This document shows, piece by piece, positions 9,917 through 21,637 of a stretch of 64,000 bases of DNA. The position numbers were made by a program, and so were the translations under genes. Below the pieces are notes generated by a model. It worked only from the letters and a program-made list of their open reading frames with translations, searched no databases and had not been told where the DNA came from. Positions within the stretch are counted from its first letter, which is position 1. Each line of letters opens with the position of its first letter. This DNA comes from Caecitellus pseudoparvulus (taxonomy: Eukaryota; Bigyra: Bicosoecida): positions 186,001-250,000 of the forward strand of contig CBFFRQ010000031.1 of the NCBI GenBank assembly GCA_965644315.1, given 5' to 3'.

Positions 9917-12143
9917 TCACCGCTCAGACCACTTGAAGCCGTACTCAGCCATCTGCGCCTCAGATGGAGGTGCAGGCGCCCCCGACATGAGATCCCGTCC
10001 GCCCGTGGACTTGGGGAAGGCGATGACGTCCCGAATGCTGTCACTGCCCAGCAGCACTGCCAGCGTGCGGTCCAGCCCCAGTGCAACGCCGCCATGGGGG
10101 GGTGTCCCGTGCTCCAGTGCCTGCAGCAGGTGCTCGAAACCCCGCACGTGGTGATCTGGCAGTCCTAGTAGGTGCACCAGCACGCCCTCTTGCACGCTGC
10201 GCTGGTGCAGGCGCAAGCTGCCCCCACCCAGCTCTGCCCCATTCACCACCAAGTCGTAGGCGGCAGAGGTCAGGTCCAGTGCCGCCAGGCGCCCGCCCAG
10301 CACATCCCCACGCTGCACCTGCTCCAGCACAGCCTGCAGGGCAGCATGGTCGGCTGGTGCCGTGAAGGGGTGATGCGTGGCTTTCAACGACACTCCGCCC
10401 TCGCCGCCGGCTGCGTCCCTGTACACAGCAGCAGCATCTTCATCACTCGCTGCCAACTCGAACATGGGGAAGTCTGTGACGAAGTAAGCGTCCATGCCCG
10501 CGTCAGGGGGCACGGGGCACAGCGCACTCGCCAGCACCTCCCGGACCTTGCCCAGCAGGCGGGGTCCATGCTCCCCCCAGCCTGCTGCAAACACCAGCAA
10601 ATCACCCTCCTGCACGCCACCAACCATATCAGCCACCTGCTGCTGCTGCGCAAGCGTCAAGATCTTCGCGACGCCTGAGCCAGTCCACGGCTCGGCTGGG
10701 TCCACCACTCGGGCTGGCACGAGCAGGGGCGAGTTGCCGGCAGCCACAGCCAGCCCCTGTGTGTTGCTGCCCAAGGAGGCAGCAGAGGCAGAGACGCCCT
10801 GCAGCAGGGTGTCCAGAGCCTTGCGGCTGAGTTGCCTGCCGCCACCTGGCACGTGCAGCACCCGCACACTGCTGTGGTGAGGGGAGAGGCCGCTCTGTCC
10901 ACGCCACCCACCCAGAGCGTGCGCCCAGGGCTTGAAGCCTGCAGACGCCGGCTCAGCTGCAAAGACGCTCGTCACGTCACTGATGTGGTAGGGTACACGG
11001 CGATCTGGCCGGTCTGAGCCGAATCGCGCCATGACGTCACTGTACGCCAGGCGGGGCAGAGGAGCAGCGGGTGGAGGGTGGAGCAAGAGGGCAGGCACAG
11101 GGTGTACGTGCTGCAGGCGTTGCGCGGCGCCCACGGCGGCCGACAGCGCCGTGCGGAACAAGCACTCGATGCGGTGCAGCATGCCAGGCAAGTCCACCCA
11201 GCTCAACTCCAAGTCCAGCTGCGTGAACTCGGGTTGGCGGTCGGAACGCCCACCCTCGTCCCGGTAGCACCGCGCCACCTGGAAGTACCGCTGCATGCCG
11301 CCCGCCATGAGCAGCTGCTTGTGTTGCTGTGGCGACTGCGTCAGGGCGTACACGGTGCCGTGGCTGCGCGAAGGCACCAGGAACTCCCTGGCCCCCTCTG
11401 GCGTGCTGCGGAACAGTGTTGGCGTCTCCACCTCCACAAAGTCGTCATCGTGCAAGGCGCAGCGGAGCGCGTGCACAACTGCCGACCGCACACGGAGGTT
11501 GCGCTGTAGCAGGGCTCCACGTAGGTCCAGGTGCCGGTGTGTCAGGCGGGCTGCTTCGCTGCCCCGGGCGTCTGGGTTGGCTGCCGCCTCGGTGGCGGAG
11601 CAGACTTGGATGGGCAGGGGGGATGCCAGCCCGTCCACTGAAATCGCAGACACCTCCAACTCCACCTCCCCTGTCGGCTGGTTCGCGTTGGCTTGGCCGT
11701 CAGGGCGTGCTGCCACGCGCCCCTGCACTGTGACTGCGCTTTCCAGGGTGACGCTGGACAGCTTGGCAGCCAAGCCAGGCTCCGCCTTGCTCGTGTCCAG
11801 AGTCAGCTGAACGATGCCCGATGCATCTCGCAGCACCACGAAAACAAGGGGGCCAAAGTTTCGGATGTGCTGTGCGGGAGAAGCATTCAAACTTGCGCGA
11901 ACACGACCAGCAGGCATGGCTGCTTGCTGGCGTTTCACGCACCTGCACCCACCCCTGGCATGAAACGCGACGCCCGACATCCGACGCACGAAAGGCACCA
12001 CAGGGCGCCACGACGGGGACTTGCGCGAGACATCGCTTGAGTGTGGACAAGCCCAAACCTTGCCTTGGCTGGAGCGCCGCTCGGCAGGCCTGCTGCGCCG
12101 CCCGGAGCGATGCTCCCTGACTGGCCCGTGACAGGCGCAGCAT
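9917..12143 (-). CDS. DARS2: Bacterial-type aspartyl-tRNA synthetase, probably organellar
   Basis: Exons 11943-12143 and 9917-11869 give 717 residues, longer than bacterial AspS (about 590). It charges tRNA-Asp with aspartate. The first 40 residues are Arg/Ala/Gln-rich without acidic residues, as in a mitochondrial presequence. An OB-fold anticodon domain follows (GWVQ|HIRNFGPLVFVVLRD, split by the intron). Class II motif 2 is seen at FQVARCYRDEGGRSDRQPEF and motif 3 at GVALGLDRTLAVLLG with RDVIAFPKSTGGRDLMS, both typical of the bacterial and mitochondrial family. A Pro-rich insert lies after the catalytic-core helix IECLFRTALSAAV. An alternative in-frame ATG is at 12182. The tail faces the UPF0729-like gene, 57 bases away. 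Confidence 0.93.
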
Positions 12144-12310
12144 CACTTGCGCACACACTCGACGGCAGCCCACAAAACGCAACCCGTGAAGTAAGAGTCA
12201 CGCAATCCCCCAAGGGCTCGTCCGCACATTCTGCAGTTCTGAAAGTGTGCAGGTCCTCTCTCCGGGCATCGCCTCCCTGTCAGCTCAGGCCACTAGCCAC
12301 GTGAGCCAAC

Positions 12311-14177
12311 ATGAGTCAAGAAGCGTGCGTCAGCGACCAGCGAGCCAAGCTGCAGGCACCGCCCCATTGCTAGCAGCCTTGCCTCTGCCCCCACCCCGCA
12401 GGGCCCCCGCAGTGCTGCTGACAGCGCCCGACGCCGAGAGACTGGTGGAGGGGCTGACCAGCATGCCGCTTGGCGAAGTTGGCACGCGGGCTTGGCTGCA
12501 GCAGCACAAGCACCTGCAGCAGCTCAACATCCAGGCGCACTCCAACGCCCAGCGCAACGCCGACCCTTTCGTGATGGAAGCCGTCCTGACCTTCAACAAG
12601 CTCCCCGTGCTGCTGCATGAGCTGCTCGTCGCCGAGGCCTGGGCGTGGCGAGTGCTGCCGCTTGTAAAGGACCGCATCGCTGCACGGAACTCAATGCGTG
12701 CCTACTTTGCCGTACGTGAATGCTGCCCCCCCCCATCGAGGGGCTTCCCGGGGCGCCCCCCCAACGCAGTGTCCCTGGCTGCTAGCGGGAGGAGTGGCCC
12801 ACAGCCGCGTTTCTCACCTGAAACGCCACGGACTTTTTCACAGACATACCAAGAAGGCGTCATCATCAACATGCTGGAAGTGTTCATGTACCACGACTAC
12901 GCTGCAGAGGCTCTGGGGGATGGCGTCGTGGACCTGATTGACTTCTGCATGCGCAAGGTGTCGCACCTCATTCGCATGTAAGTGCTGCTGCCTCCAACGG
13001 CACTGGTGCCGCAGACACCCACGTCGCCATCGCTGCGCCACTGCCCAGAGCCATGCGAGGCGGCATTTCAGAGGAAGACTTCCAGGACCAAGTGCATGGG
13101 GGTAACGTGGGCGCCGCTGCCGCAGCAGCAGCGTCAGGGAAAGCCAGCTCAGAGGCGAGGGCTGCTGAGCGTGCTGAGGCGGTGGCCAAGGCCACGGCAG
13201 CAGCCACTGCGGCACTGGCAGCAGAGGGCGACGGGCCGGAGGCAGCCCTGCGCAGCCTGGAGCGGCAGACGCGGAAGATGGCCTTCGGCGTCGGCACGGC
13301 CGCCCTCGGTGTCCTGCGCTACCTGTGCGAGCACGTGGCCAAGCTGCCGCTGTCTGCCGCCAGCCGCCTGCTCGACACACACGACGTGCCCCTGGCCATG
13401 GTGCCCCTCATCGAAAACCCGCCCTGGACCAGGCGTAGCAAGGCAGGAAAGTGGTTCAAGCACCAGAACCACGCCTGGAAGGAGGTGCCGCCCGCCGACC
13501 TGCTCAAGCTGACGCCGCTGGAGGGGCAGCCCTGGCTGGCCGTGTACAACCTCCTCTGCGACAAGGGGTGCCGTGGCAAGTACGCCATGCACAGCTACCG
13601 CCGGGGCGCCATCATGCGCATCCGCAAGTACATGCACGATGTGCTGCTGGACCAGCTGCCTGTCCTGGCAGCTCTGCAGCGGTACCTGGATGAGCTGCAG
13701 GTGTCTGACGCCAGCGGTGCGTCAGCGCCGGGGGCAGGGCAGGCAGGCAGCGACGTCCCCTCCATGTTCGTGCTGGAGGTGCAGCCTGACATCCACGACA
13801 CGGTCGTGCGCACAGCGCTGGCGCTTGGCGCCAAGCATGTGGACGCAGCAGCGGCGGCTGGCATCGCGCCAGCCGGCCCAGCGCCAGGCGAGGACGGCCA
13901 GCCCACAGAGGAGGCCAAGCAGTGGGCAGGCGTCGCACAGGCGGTGCTGAGCAATGGCTTTGCCAAGCCTGATGCGGGGGACACGTCGCTCGTCGCCATT
14001 GCTGACGTGTACTCTTCGGACCTGTTTGAGGAGGTGGTGCACACACAGGCGGAGGCCGTCCTGGAGGAGGATGCTGAGGACAGTGACTCAGACAGCGGAG
14101 TGGACAGCGACGACGAAGAGCTGCCCATGTCAAGCCAAGCCGGTGGCGCCGCGCCGCTGGTTCAGGTGCTGGACTAG
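12311..14177 (+). CDS. ZMYND10: ZMYND10-like dynein assembly factor lacking the MYND finger
   Basis: Exons 12311-12324, 12402-12711, 12844-12977 and 13049-14177 give 528 residues. ZMYND10 is a cytoplasmic chaperone adaptor needed to preassemble axonemal dynein arms. Matches to the animal protein run throughout: AERLVEGLTSMPLGEVG...WLQQHKHLQQLN, GVIINMLEVFMYHDY, LPLSAASRLLDTHDVP and VLLDQLPVLAALQRYLDEL. The helical body is complete, with Ala-rich insertions. The C-terminus ends in an acidic tail (EEDAEDSDSDSG...) and a stop, with no Cys/His MYND zinc finger. The first coding exon is 14 bases (MSQEA); a longer unspliced start at 12247 is possible. Confidence 0.9.
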
Positions 14178-14445
14178 ACAGGCAGGCAGCGAATGCACCA
14201 CACGCCTTGGCCGCTTGCGCCACTGCCACGCACTCACCGCCAGCGAACGCCACAGAACAGCAGAAGAAAACGTTGACCAAATGACGACACGCGCCGCATC
14301 ACCAAAGACTTGCCATGCTTCTGCCCCCCCCTCCTGCCCTTGCTCTGCTTGATAGAAGTCGTGGACAGGGCATCTGGGCTGGCGAGGCGAACGCGAGAAG
14401 CTTGGCGGCAGCTGTGGCGGGGCAGGGTGCTGGCCCAGGGCAGCC

Positions 14446-16323
14446 ATGGAAATCGACCAAGAAACTATAGTTGCATGGAGTGCAGCTGGTGCTGCTGCGG
14501 TGCTTTTTGGCATGACTGGCTTCGGGGATGCCATGTAGGGACTGCGTGCCTTCGGCGGCAAGCTCGGAAGAATTTTTTCAGACCACCACGCCGGCTCCGC
14601 TCTTTCCGCAGTATTTTCCTCTCAGCCGTGTCCCTCTTCTCGCCGTCAACAAACGTCACGACTGTTGTGGCCTTGACAAGCATCCTCACGACAGCCGATA
14701 ATGCCTTCGGCTTTCTGGTCGCCTTGAAGGACTTGACGCCTACTAATGCCCGCAGGCTGCTGGCTCTCTGTGTGACAGGGTGAGGAGTTCATCCCGGCGC
14801 CATGGGCTCGCACCCGTCGCACTTCCTGCCCCCCGACTCACAGGCTAGCCTGTGTGCCCCTAGGCATCCTCGCCTTGCAGACGTTGCCAGTGGCAGTCAT
14901 CGAGATGACCGTCGGGGCAGGCCTGGCCCTGTTTGCCTTCTGGCGCCTGAGCGCACTGGGGTCGGGGCTGTGGCAGGCGCCGTGCAGGCACCTGGCCAGG
15001 CAAGGCTCGAATGGCAGGGGGCTCCTTGGTTGTGCCAGCGCTTGTGCGCGCGCACTGGGCTTCGGGGGCGCGCAGGCAGCACCCCGCTCCACGGCGGGCT
15101 CCGACACGGACCTGCCTCGCTCGGGCAGCGTTGCCAACTTTGGCCGAGTGGCGTACGGCATGGAGGCAGCCCGCTCCACGCCTGCAAGCACTCCCTTGGA
15201 TGCCTGGCAGGCGGTCCAGGGCACGAGCATGGAGCTGCCCGCTCTTGAACTGCCGCCGCCGACGCTGGACACCGCAGTGGACCCACCTCCCCCTGCCTCC
15301 GAGCCACGCTCTGGAGACTCGCCGGTCGGGGAGCCAGATGGAGCGACACCGCGGCATCGAGGCACGGCACTGGCTGGCGACGTGGAGCAGGGAGCGCCGA
15401 CAGGGCAGCCGGCGGCGGCCGGGGCAGCAACTCTGGCCAACTCCCCGTGGCAGGAGGCGCCGACGATGGACACGGGAGGGGATAAGGCCCCCTCTGGCAT
15501 TTCTTGGATGTGCTGCAGTGTCACCTTGTGCGGGCACGAGATCCAGGTGTGCGGGGTGCCCATCTGGGACGCCAAGTCTGCCTGCGCCGCCTTCCAAGCC
15601 CTGACCTTCGACGCCACTGCGCGGTGGGAAGCGCTGGTGCTGCTGCTGGCAGGCATCGCGGCAGGGCTGGGCGGTGGCAGCATCGGCATCAACGGTCCCC
15701 CCATTGTGGTGGCCTTTACCATCCTCCGCGACCGCCTCAGCAAGGATGACATGCGTGCAATCTCAGTGTCGTACTTCTTAATCGAGCTGGTCACGGTGCG
15801 GCTGCCCCTGCTCATCAGCAGTGGTCTGCTGAACCTGCCGATTGTCACGTGCCTGGGCATTGCAGGGGCTGCGCTGTGCGGCCTGGCCCTCGGCTCGTCC
15901 CTGCGTTCGTTTGTGGACACTGACTCCATTATCCTGGTCCTTGTCGTGCTCGTTCACGTGTCCGCCTGGCTCATGCTCGTCGGCACTGCAGGGAGCGCTG
16001 TCGGGCTGCCCCTTGCACTGACCGTGTCCGCCATCCTGGGAGGCTTCCTCGGCTCTGGCTTGCTGGCCAGGTGGTGGGGGTCGACCCGGGACACTGGTCT
16101 TCACGGGGGCGCCGGCGAGAAAGCTCAGTCTGCGGGCCACCAAGCGCCGACAGCCAGCGGAGAGCACCAGCAACAAGCGGATGCCACCCAAGTGCCCACT
16201 TCCCTCACTGTGGAGGAAGGCAGCGCTCAAGGCACTGGTGTGGCTGTGCAGGAGCCACCCTCCGGTTGGCTCCCTGCTGAGCCGCAGCTGGGCCGTGCTC
16301 AATCTGCGCCAGCCCGAACATAA
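14446..16323 (+). CDS. TauE/SafE-family membrane transporter
   Basis: Exons 14446-14534, 14612-14779 and 14844-16323 give 578 residues. TauE/SafE proteins export sulfite, sulfoacetate or related organic anions in bacteria; eukaryotic members are mostly uncharacterised. Two hydrophobic halves are seen. The first is residues 8-115, with GMTGFGDAIIF at the spliced junction and NVTTVVALTSIL. The second follows a polar Pro/Ala-rich loop of about 200 residues and starts WEALVLLLAGIAAGLGGGSIGINGP. The paired GxG-rich segments are the family hallmark. The long loop and the polar C-tail of about 80 residues are unlike bacterial members. Substrate cannot be inferred. Confidence 0.8.
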
Positions 16324-16431
16324 TACACACCATACGGAACAACAGCCTCATGCGCTTGTGCTGTGCCCCCACGCCCGGCGAACCTGAGCCTCGCCTGCCC
16401 AGCTTCCGCGCCTTCAGCACGGTTGGTGGGC

Positions 16432-17563
16432 ATGGCCAGCTTGGCAGCTGTGCCGAGGCTGGGCAAGCGCTTTGTGCAAAGCCTTCTGCAGGTCGGCCGA
16501 GCTTGCAGGCGTGTGCAGCTGGACCTGAGGAGGAAAAGCAGCCCGTGGGTTCGTTTCAAGTGGCATCGTGCGGGGCAACGCACCCTCAGCACACACAGTG
16601 AGCGGCAACATGATGCGGAAAATGAGGTGAGTTCGGAGCTCCCCCAACACCTTGCGCCTCCATCCCCGCCAACACGCTGCAGGGCTCACGACACCCACCC
16701 AGCCCCTCCCACAGAAGCCGCTGGGAGCCCATGAGGTCAGCCCTTGGAACATTCCCAACGCCATGACCGTAACACGCATAGTGCTGGCGCCTGCTGCTTG
16801 CTGGCTGCTGTTGGCCGGTGATGCGCCCACGGCCTGCATTACCTTCATGACCGCTGGCGCACTGGACTTCTTTGATGGTTGGTTGGCCCGGAGATGGAAC
16901 CAAGAGGTGCGTGCTGCCCCGCTGGACCCCTCGCTGCCGCTGCTGTACGGGTCACTAGAATGGCCCCTGCCGCCGACGCAGACTGCCATTGGCTCTTACC
17001 TGGACCCCCTTGCCGATAAGCTACTCGTTGGCAGCGCCTTCATCACCTGTGGGTACACAGGCCTGTTGCCGTGGTGGGCAGTGACGATCGGGCTCTGCCG
17101 AGATGTGGGCTTGCTCTCTGCCGGCATGTACCTGCGAGCTGCCACGAAGCCAGCACACGTCGGCTTCTTTGACTTCAGCCACCCAACGAGCCTTCCCATG
17201 GAGCCCACGCTCCTGTCCAAGGGCAACACTGTGCTGCAGATCTCTGCTGTGGCAGCTGCCCTGTGCACAGGCGCGTGGGGATTCCCAGGCACCGACGCAG
17301 TCATGGTGCTGTCCACGGCCATGACTGCCACCAGCGTCGTGTCAGGGCTGCAGTACTACCAGACATGGGGAAGTGTGGACAACGTGCGCCGCCAGACTGA
17401 CCTCCACCTGCAGAAGCTGGAGCGCGAGGCGCAGGCGGGAGCAGAGGAGCTGGGGGCTGACGAAGCTGCAAACCCAGCCAGAGCGCCGCCTGCTGGGACA
17501 GCAGGGCCCCACGTCCCACACAACCGAAGTGTCGGATCAACCGGCGCAATTGATAGGGCTTGA
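16432..17563 (+). CDS. CRLS1: Cardiolipin synthase (CDP-alcohol phosphatidyltransferase type)
   Basis: Exons 16432-16626, 16715-16906 and 16982-17563 give 322 residues. The enzyme condenses CDP-diacylglycerol with phosphatidylglycerol in the mitochondrial inner membrane. An Arg-rich presequence (MASLAAVPRLGKRF...) is followed by WNIPNAMTVTRIVLAPA, as in animal CRLS1. The catalytic signature D-x2-D-G-x2-A-R-x8-G-x3-D-x3-D is intact (DFFDGWLARRWNQ / TAIGSYLDPLADK) but is interrupted by the intron 16907-16981. Five to six membrane helices and SLPMEPTLLSKGNTVLQ agree with the eukaryotic-alpha-proteobacterial CDP-OH-P type, not the phospholipase D type. The C-terminal tail after LQYYQTWG is an extra coiled, polar segment. 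Confidence 0.93.
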
Positions 17564-17717
17564 GTTTGAATGTATATGCGCGCGCAACCCAGCCAGCTGC
17601 ATGTCGGCAAGGGCCGGGAGGTGCAGGCAAGCCGTGCGGAAGTTGGACGCAACGCCAGGCAGACCTGGTGCCCCGCAGCGAGGCTTGCTGGCGCACTGCC
17701 TTGTAGCCTAGAGCGCC

Positions 17718-20700
17718 ATGAACAGCCGTGCGACCACCCTTCCAACTGATCGGTTGGTGGAGTGTTTTGCTGTGCTTGGACTGGGCGAGAAGCCGGCCGC
17801 TGCGCCCGACTTCCTGCCGCCCGCAACAGACATCTCCTGCGGCACGCAGCCTGAGGTGGGGACGAAGGAGGCCCTCTGGCAGCAGGTGTGTGCGACGCCC
17901 CTTCAGCCGGAAGTGCTGGACAAGTACCCTTTCTTTGACTATGAAGACGGGAACACAGCAGAGCTGGAGGGCCTCATTCCCTGCGCTTTCCCCCTCGGCT
18001 GCAAACTGGCTGGCGCTGGCGGTAGCGCGCAGGATCCCCTGCAGTGCATGCCGACCTTCTTCTCCTTCCGAGCCAACACCATGGACATCTACGGCCACGT
18101 GTTTGTGTTCTGGGAGGATGTTCCGAAGGCCCTGGCAGAGCACGTCGTCGGGCTGGTGCGGGCCAAGGATGGTGGACAGGCGCAGCCAGGCGGAGGGGAG
18201 GTGGAGGAGGAGGGCCCGCCCCCTGAAGCGGACACGACGCCACCGGCCGGTGTCCAGGCCCCCAAAGCTTTCATGCTGCTGTCACGGTGGAACTTCCCCG
18301 CCTTCAAGCGCGTCCTGCGGGAGCTGTACCGCCTCAGCCTGTCACCCCAGCCCGTGCCCATGGAAGCCCTCATCACAAACCTCTGCTGCGAGGTGGTGCT
18401 GCCGCCCTGTGGCATGGTGGACGTCGCCTACGTCATTGGCAGCGAGGAGGTCACCTTCAGCCGGCCCCCAGTAAACCAGCGCATCTCACCCGATGGCCTG
18501 CACTTGTGGCAGGTCGCTGAAGTCCTGCCCTCCACCACCTGGGCCACAGCCGTGCAGGCCATGCTCCTGGAACGCCCCATCATCCTGGAGTCGGCATCTC
18601 TGAACCTGCTCATGTGGGCTGCAGAAGCCCTGGTCGCCTGCATGTACCCCTTCAAGTGGCCAGCTGAGTACATGCCTGTGATGCCTGCCGGGGCGCTGGC
18701 GTACCTGCAAGCGCCCTTCCCGTACCTGGCTGGGGTGCACGCGTCGTTGTGGCCTGGCGTGGACGAGGAAAGCCTGCCCATAGGTGTCGTCGTGGTGCAC
18801 TTGGACAGCGGCGCCATCGACGTCGCTGAAGATGCCCCCCTGCCCCCCCTCCCGGCGCACCATGGAGCCAAGCTGCTGCGGGAGCTGCAGAGCACTGTGG
18901 ACGTGATCCGAGCTGCTCGCCGCCCCAGCTGGAGCACAGAGGTGTTGCCGGTGTACGACGCAGCCTTTGCCATGGTGCCCCCCCGAGATGTTGAGGGGGA
19001 TGAGGAGGCAGCTGCTGTGTCTGCCGCGGCATCCGTGCGGGAGGAACACATCCGCACCGCATTCTTTAAGTTTCATGTGGCGTTGCTCATGGAGTACCGG
19101 CGCTTCATGCCGCCAGATGATGGCTCCTCCACTCCACGAGGCGCTGCTGAGTCGTTCGACCGCGATGGCTTCCTGCACAGTCTGCCGTCCGACTGCCAGC
19201 CCTTCATGCAAGCTCTCCTGCGCAGTCAAGCCTGGAGCGTCTTCGAACAGAACCGCGCCCACCCTGACCGCACTGCCGCTGTGGACAGCTGCTTCCTGGA
19301 CGAGTCCATTGCCGCCAAGGCCAACAGGTACACGCTGGCGAAGTGGCGGGGCATGCAGCGCGACACACCCTTCCTGGATGCCACGCACTTTGCGGTGCAG
19401 CGGTCCGTGGGTGCCATGCGCCCAGACGCCTCGGGGGTGGCCAAAGGCACCACCCTCTCATACGCGCCCTTTCCCCTCCTGAACCCGCACGCATTCCCAG
19501 CCCCTCGGCAGGTAAACTCGCTGAGTGACGATGTCGTGGGGCTGACGGCGGCGCTGGACGCTTTCGTCTCCAAGAGCGCCGCCGCCAACTGCCTGAACGA
19601 CGCCATCATGCACCTGGCAGAGGAATCACGCGCAGTCATCCACAACCAGTTGGAGACGACCCTGCGGCGCATGGGAGTGGACAGTGGGTCTCCTGAAGTG
19701 TCCCGTCGCGCCACCGTGTCCGGGAAGCCCGATGCGCGTGCAGGTGGCAGCAAGTCTTCCAGCAAGCGCAGGACGTCTGTGTGGGCTGCCATGGGGTCCA
19801 TGTTCGGCAACAAGCCTGCCGCGGCACCTGACACAGCAGCTGCCAACACGAGCTTGCACGGTGTGAGATCAGCGGGCATGTTGCGCCCAGTGCGGGGGCG
19901 GACAGCGAGTTCCGGGCAGCAAGATGCCCGCAGCGTGGGCTTGGCTATTTCAGCTGCACGAGGCCACGTGAACTTGGAGATGAAACAAGTGGTTGATGCG
20001 CTCGACTCGACGGTGTACACCGTGTGGTTCGTCACCTATGCCGCGGCCGTGCGGGCTGGCGTTGGCGCCGGCTTGGCGAGGGCGCTGACAGGCAGCGAAG
20101 CCGGCGTCCAGGCGCCGGCCGACGCACCATCGGCGTCCTCCACGCCAGGGGCGCCTGCGCCAATTTCGACACCCACTGGCACGGATGCCGTGGCTGCCGC
20201 GCGGGCAGATGCTGCTGCAACCTTGCATATCGCGTTGAAAGTGCTGGCGAGCGTCGTCGCCAAGAAGGCGGCATCCAAGCACTTCCCCGTGGATCCCATC
20301 GTGTACAAGTCGGCCCTTGACATTGCTGGGCGGTGCGGCAGTCTTCAGCAGGCCCTGGGCATCGTGGACCACATGACCAAGGCCGGCTTGGCCGTCACGG
20401 ACGTTGAGCGAGCTGCCGTGCGCAGGGCAGCCGACCTGGACCCTCACGCTGCCTCTGCCGTCGCCACTGCGACCGTGCAGCCCCTCGTCGGAGACATCCT
20501 CATCGCAGTCAAGACCAAGTCCATGGGCATCGCTCCCTTGCCCATGAGCCCAGGCGCATCTGCCCCGCACCAGCCAGCCCCTGCCACAGCGGCAGCCGGG
20601 GCACCGGCGCCTGCCCCTGCGTTCGTCGGGGCTGAGCTCGTGACAGCTGAAGGGGCTGCCGCAATCTCGACTGCGGTGCACTCGCCGTATGGCTTGCTGG

Positions 20701-21623
20701 CCCTGGCATTCCCTGACCTCAGCATCTTGACCGACGAGGACACGTGCCCCCAGGGACACCCGCTGACATACTCAGTCATTGCCACGGGCTGGCAGGCGGA
20801 CAGGAACCAGTACACGACCGTGTGCAGCCGGTGTATCAGTGAAGCGTGGGATGCTCTCATCCGCGACCCGGCCTCGGTCACCGTGCCTCAGCGCTTCGTG
20901 CCGCACATGGCAGTGTCCTGCTCTGCCCCCTGGTGGCAGGAGCACCGGGTCTCCTCCCAGAGTGCCAGTGGGGCCCGTGCTGCCTCAGCTACAGACGCCC
21001 ACGATGATGTGTACTGGTGCTACCTGCTGCCGCCTTGGGCATTGTTGAAGGAGGTACTGGCAGTTCTGCAGCCTGGCAAGGTTGTCGCTGGTTCTGCGGG
21101 GCCACACCCTTTCATCCAGCTCCGACAGAAGAAGCCCATGCTGTACTGGAACATGGTGCAGCTGTTCAATCACTACAACTTGCCCTGCGATTTCCTGGTG
21201 GCGGCCTCTGCCTGCGACCGCGACGGCGTCGGGCTACCTGCCGCCGAACCTGCACCGGCTGCTACGCCCACTCGGCAGTCCAGTGTCACAGTGCCAAAGC
21301 CGACAGCATCTCCAGAGGCCGATCCTGTCGCAGTGGATGCTGCAGCGGGCGTCAAGGCACCACCCGGGCCGCCGCAAGGAGACAGGCGTGCTCCTCCGCC
21401 AGCCCCCAGTGCCCCTGCAGTCTCCATGGATCGCGTGCAAAGTCTGCTTGGGGCAGGGCAGGGTGCATCGGCAGCGTCGAGAAGGATGAGTGGGCTGCAT
21501 TTGCCAAGCCAGCAGCGGCTCACGAGCTTGAAGGACCCTGTGGCCGTGTTCACGTCCCCCACCGCTCGCCGCCTCGTGATGTCTTCACAAGTCACAGGGA
21601 CAGGTCCAGCGCCGACTGGGTGA
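17718..21623 (+). CDS. DENND4-like tripartite DENN protein (predicted Rab GEF)
   Basis: A single 3.9-kb exon of 1301 residues; no intron is needed. DENN proteins activate Rab GTPases. The upstream DENN part is at about residues 10-230 and the core DENN at about 230-420 (LITNLCCEVVLPPCGMVDVAY, MLLERPIILESASLNLLM, FPYLAGVHASLWPGV). The downstream part covers about 420-640. Residues 840-920 form a helical-repeat segment (HFPVDPIVYKSALDIAGRCG) resembling the PPR-like repeats of DENND4. At about 1010-1080 a Cys-rich block (CPQGHPLTYSVIATGW...TTVCSRC) and a following LPPWALLKEV...LYWNMVQLFNHYNLP match the C-terminus of animal DENND4/Crag. The final 130 residues are disordered. Its Rab partner is unknown; animal DENND4 acts on Rab10. 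Confidence 0.82.
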   Translation: MNSRATTLPTDRLVECFAVLGLGEKPAAAPDFLPPATDISCGTQPEVGTKEALWQQVCATPLQPEVLDKYPFFDYEDGNTAELEGLIPCAFPLGCKLAGAGGSAQDPLQCMPTFFSFRANTMDIYGHVFVFWEDVPKALAEHVVGLVRAKDGGQAQPGGGEVEEEGPPPEADTTPPAGVQAPKAFMLLSRWNFPAFKRVLRELYRLSLSPQPVPMEALITNLCCEVVLPPCGMVDVAYVIGSEEVTFSRPPVNQRISPDGLHLWQVAEVLPSTTWATAVQAMLLERPIILESASLNLLMWAAEALVACMYPFKWPAEYMPVMPAGALAYLQAPFPYLAGVHASLWPGVDEESLPIGVVVVHLDSGAIDVAEDAPLPPLPAHHGAKLLRELQSTVDVIRAARRPSWSTEVLPVYDAAFAMVPPRDVEGDEEAAAVSAAASVREEHIRTAFFKFHVALLMEYRRFMPPDDGSSTPRGAAESFDRDGFLHSLPSDCQPFMQALLRSQAWSVFEQNRAHPDRTAAVDSCFLDESIAAKANRYTLAKWRGMQRDTPFLDATHFAVQRSVGAMRPDASGVAKGTTLSYAPFPLLNPHAFPAPRQVNSLSDDVVGLTAALDAFVSKSAAANCLNDAIMHLAEESRAVIHNQLETTLRRMGVDSGSPEVSRRATVSGKPDARAGGSKSSSKRRTSVWAAMGSMFGNKPAAAPDTAAANTSLHGVRSAGMLRPVRGRTASSGQQDARSVGLAISAARGHVNLEMKQVVDALDSTVYTVWFVTYAAAVRAGVGAGLARALTGSEAGVQAPADAPSASSTPGAPAPISTPTGTDAVAAARADAAATLHIALKVLASVVAKKAASKHFPVDPIVYKSALDIAGRCGSLQQALGIVDHMTKAGLAVTDVERAAVRRAADLDPHAASAVATATVQPLVGDILIAVKTKSMGIAPLPMSPGASAPHQPAPATAAAGAPAPAPAFVGAELVTAEGAAAISTAVHSPYGLLALAFPDLSILTDEDTCPQGHPLTYSVIATGWQADRNQYTTVCSRCISEAWDALIRDPASVTVPQRFVPHMAVSCSAPWWQEHRVSSQSASGARAASATDAHDDVYWCYLLPPWALLKEVLAVLQPGKVVAGSAGPHPFIQLRQKKPMLYWNMVQLFNHYNLPCDFLVAASACDRDGVGLPAAEPAPAATPTRQSSVTVPKPTASPEADPVAVDAAAGVKAPPGPPQGDRRAPPPAPSAPAVSMDRVQSLLGAGQGASAASRRMSGLHLPSQQRLTSLKDPVAVFTSPTARRLVMSSQVTGTGPAPTG

Positions 21624-21637
21624 AGGACGGCAGTCGC

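Noticed and set aside
16324-16431. Prokaryote-like gene clusters (four consecutive plus-strand genes, 12.3-21.6 kb)
   Set aside because: Each has its own introns and unrelated function, so there is no evidence of an operon.
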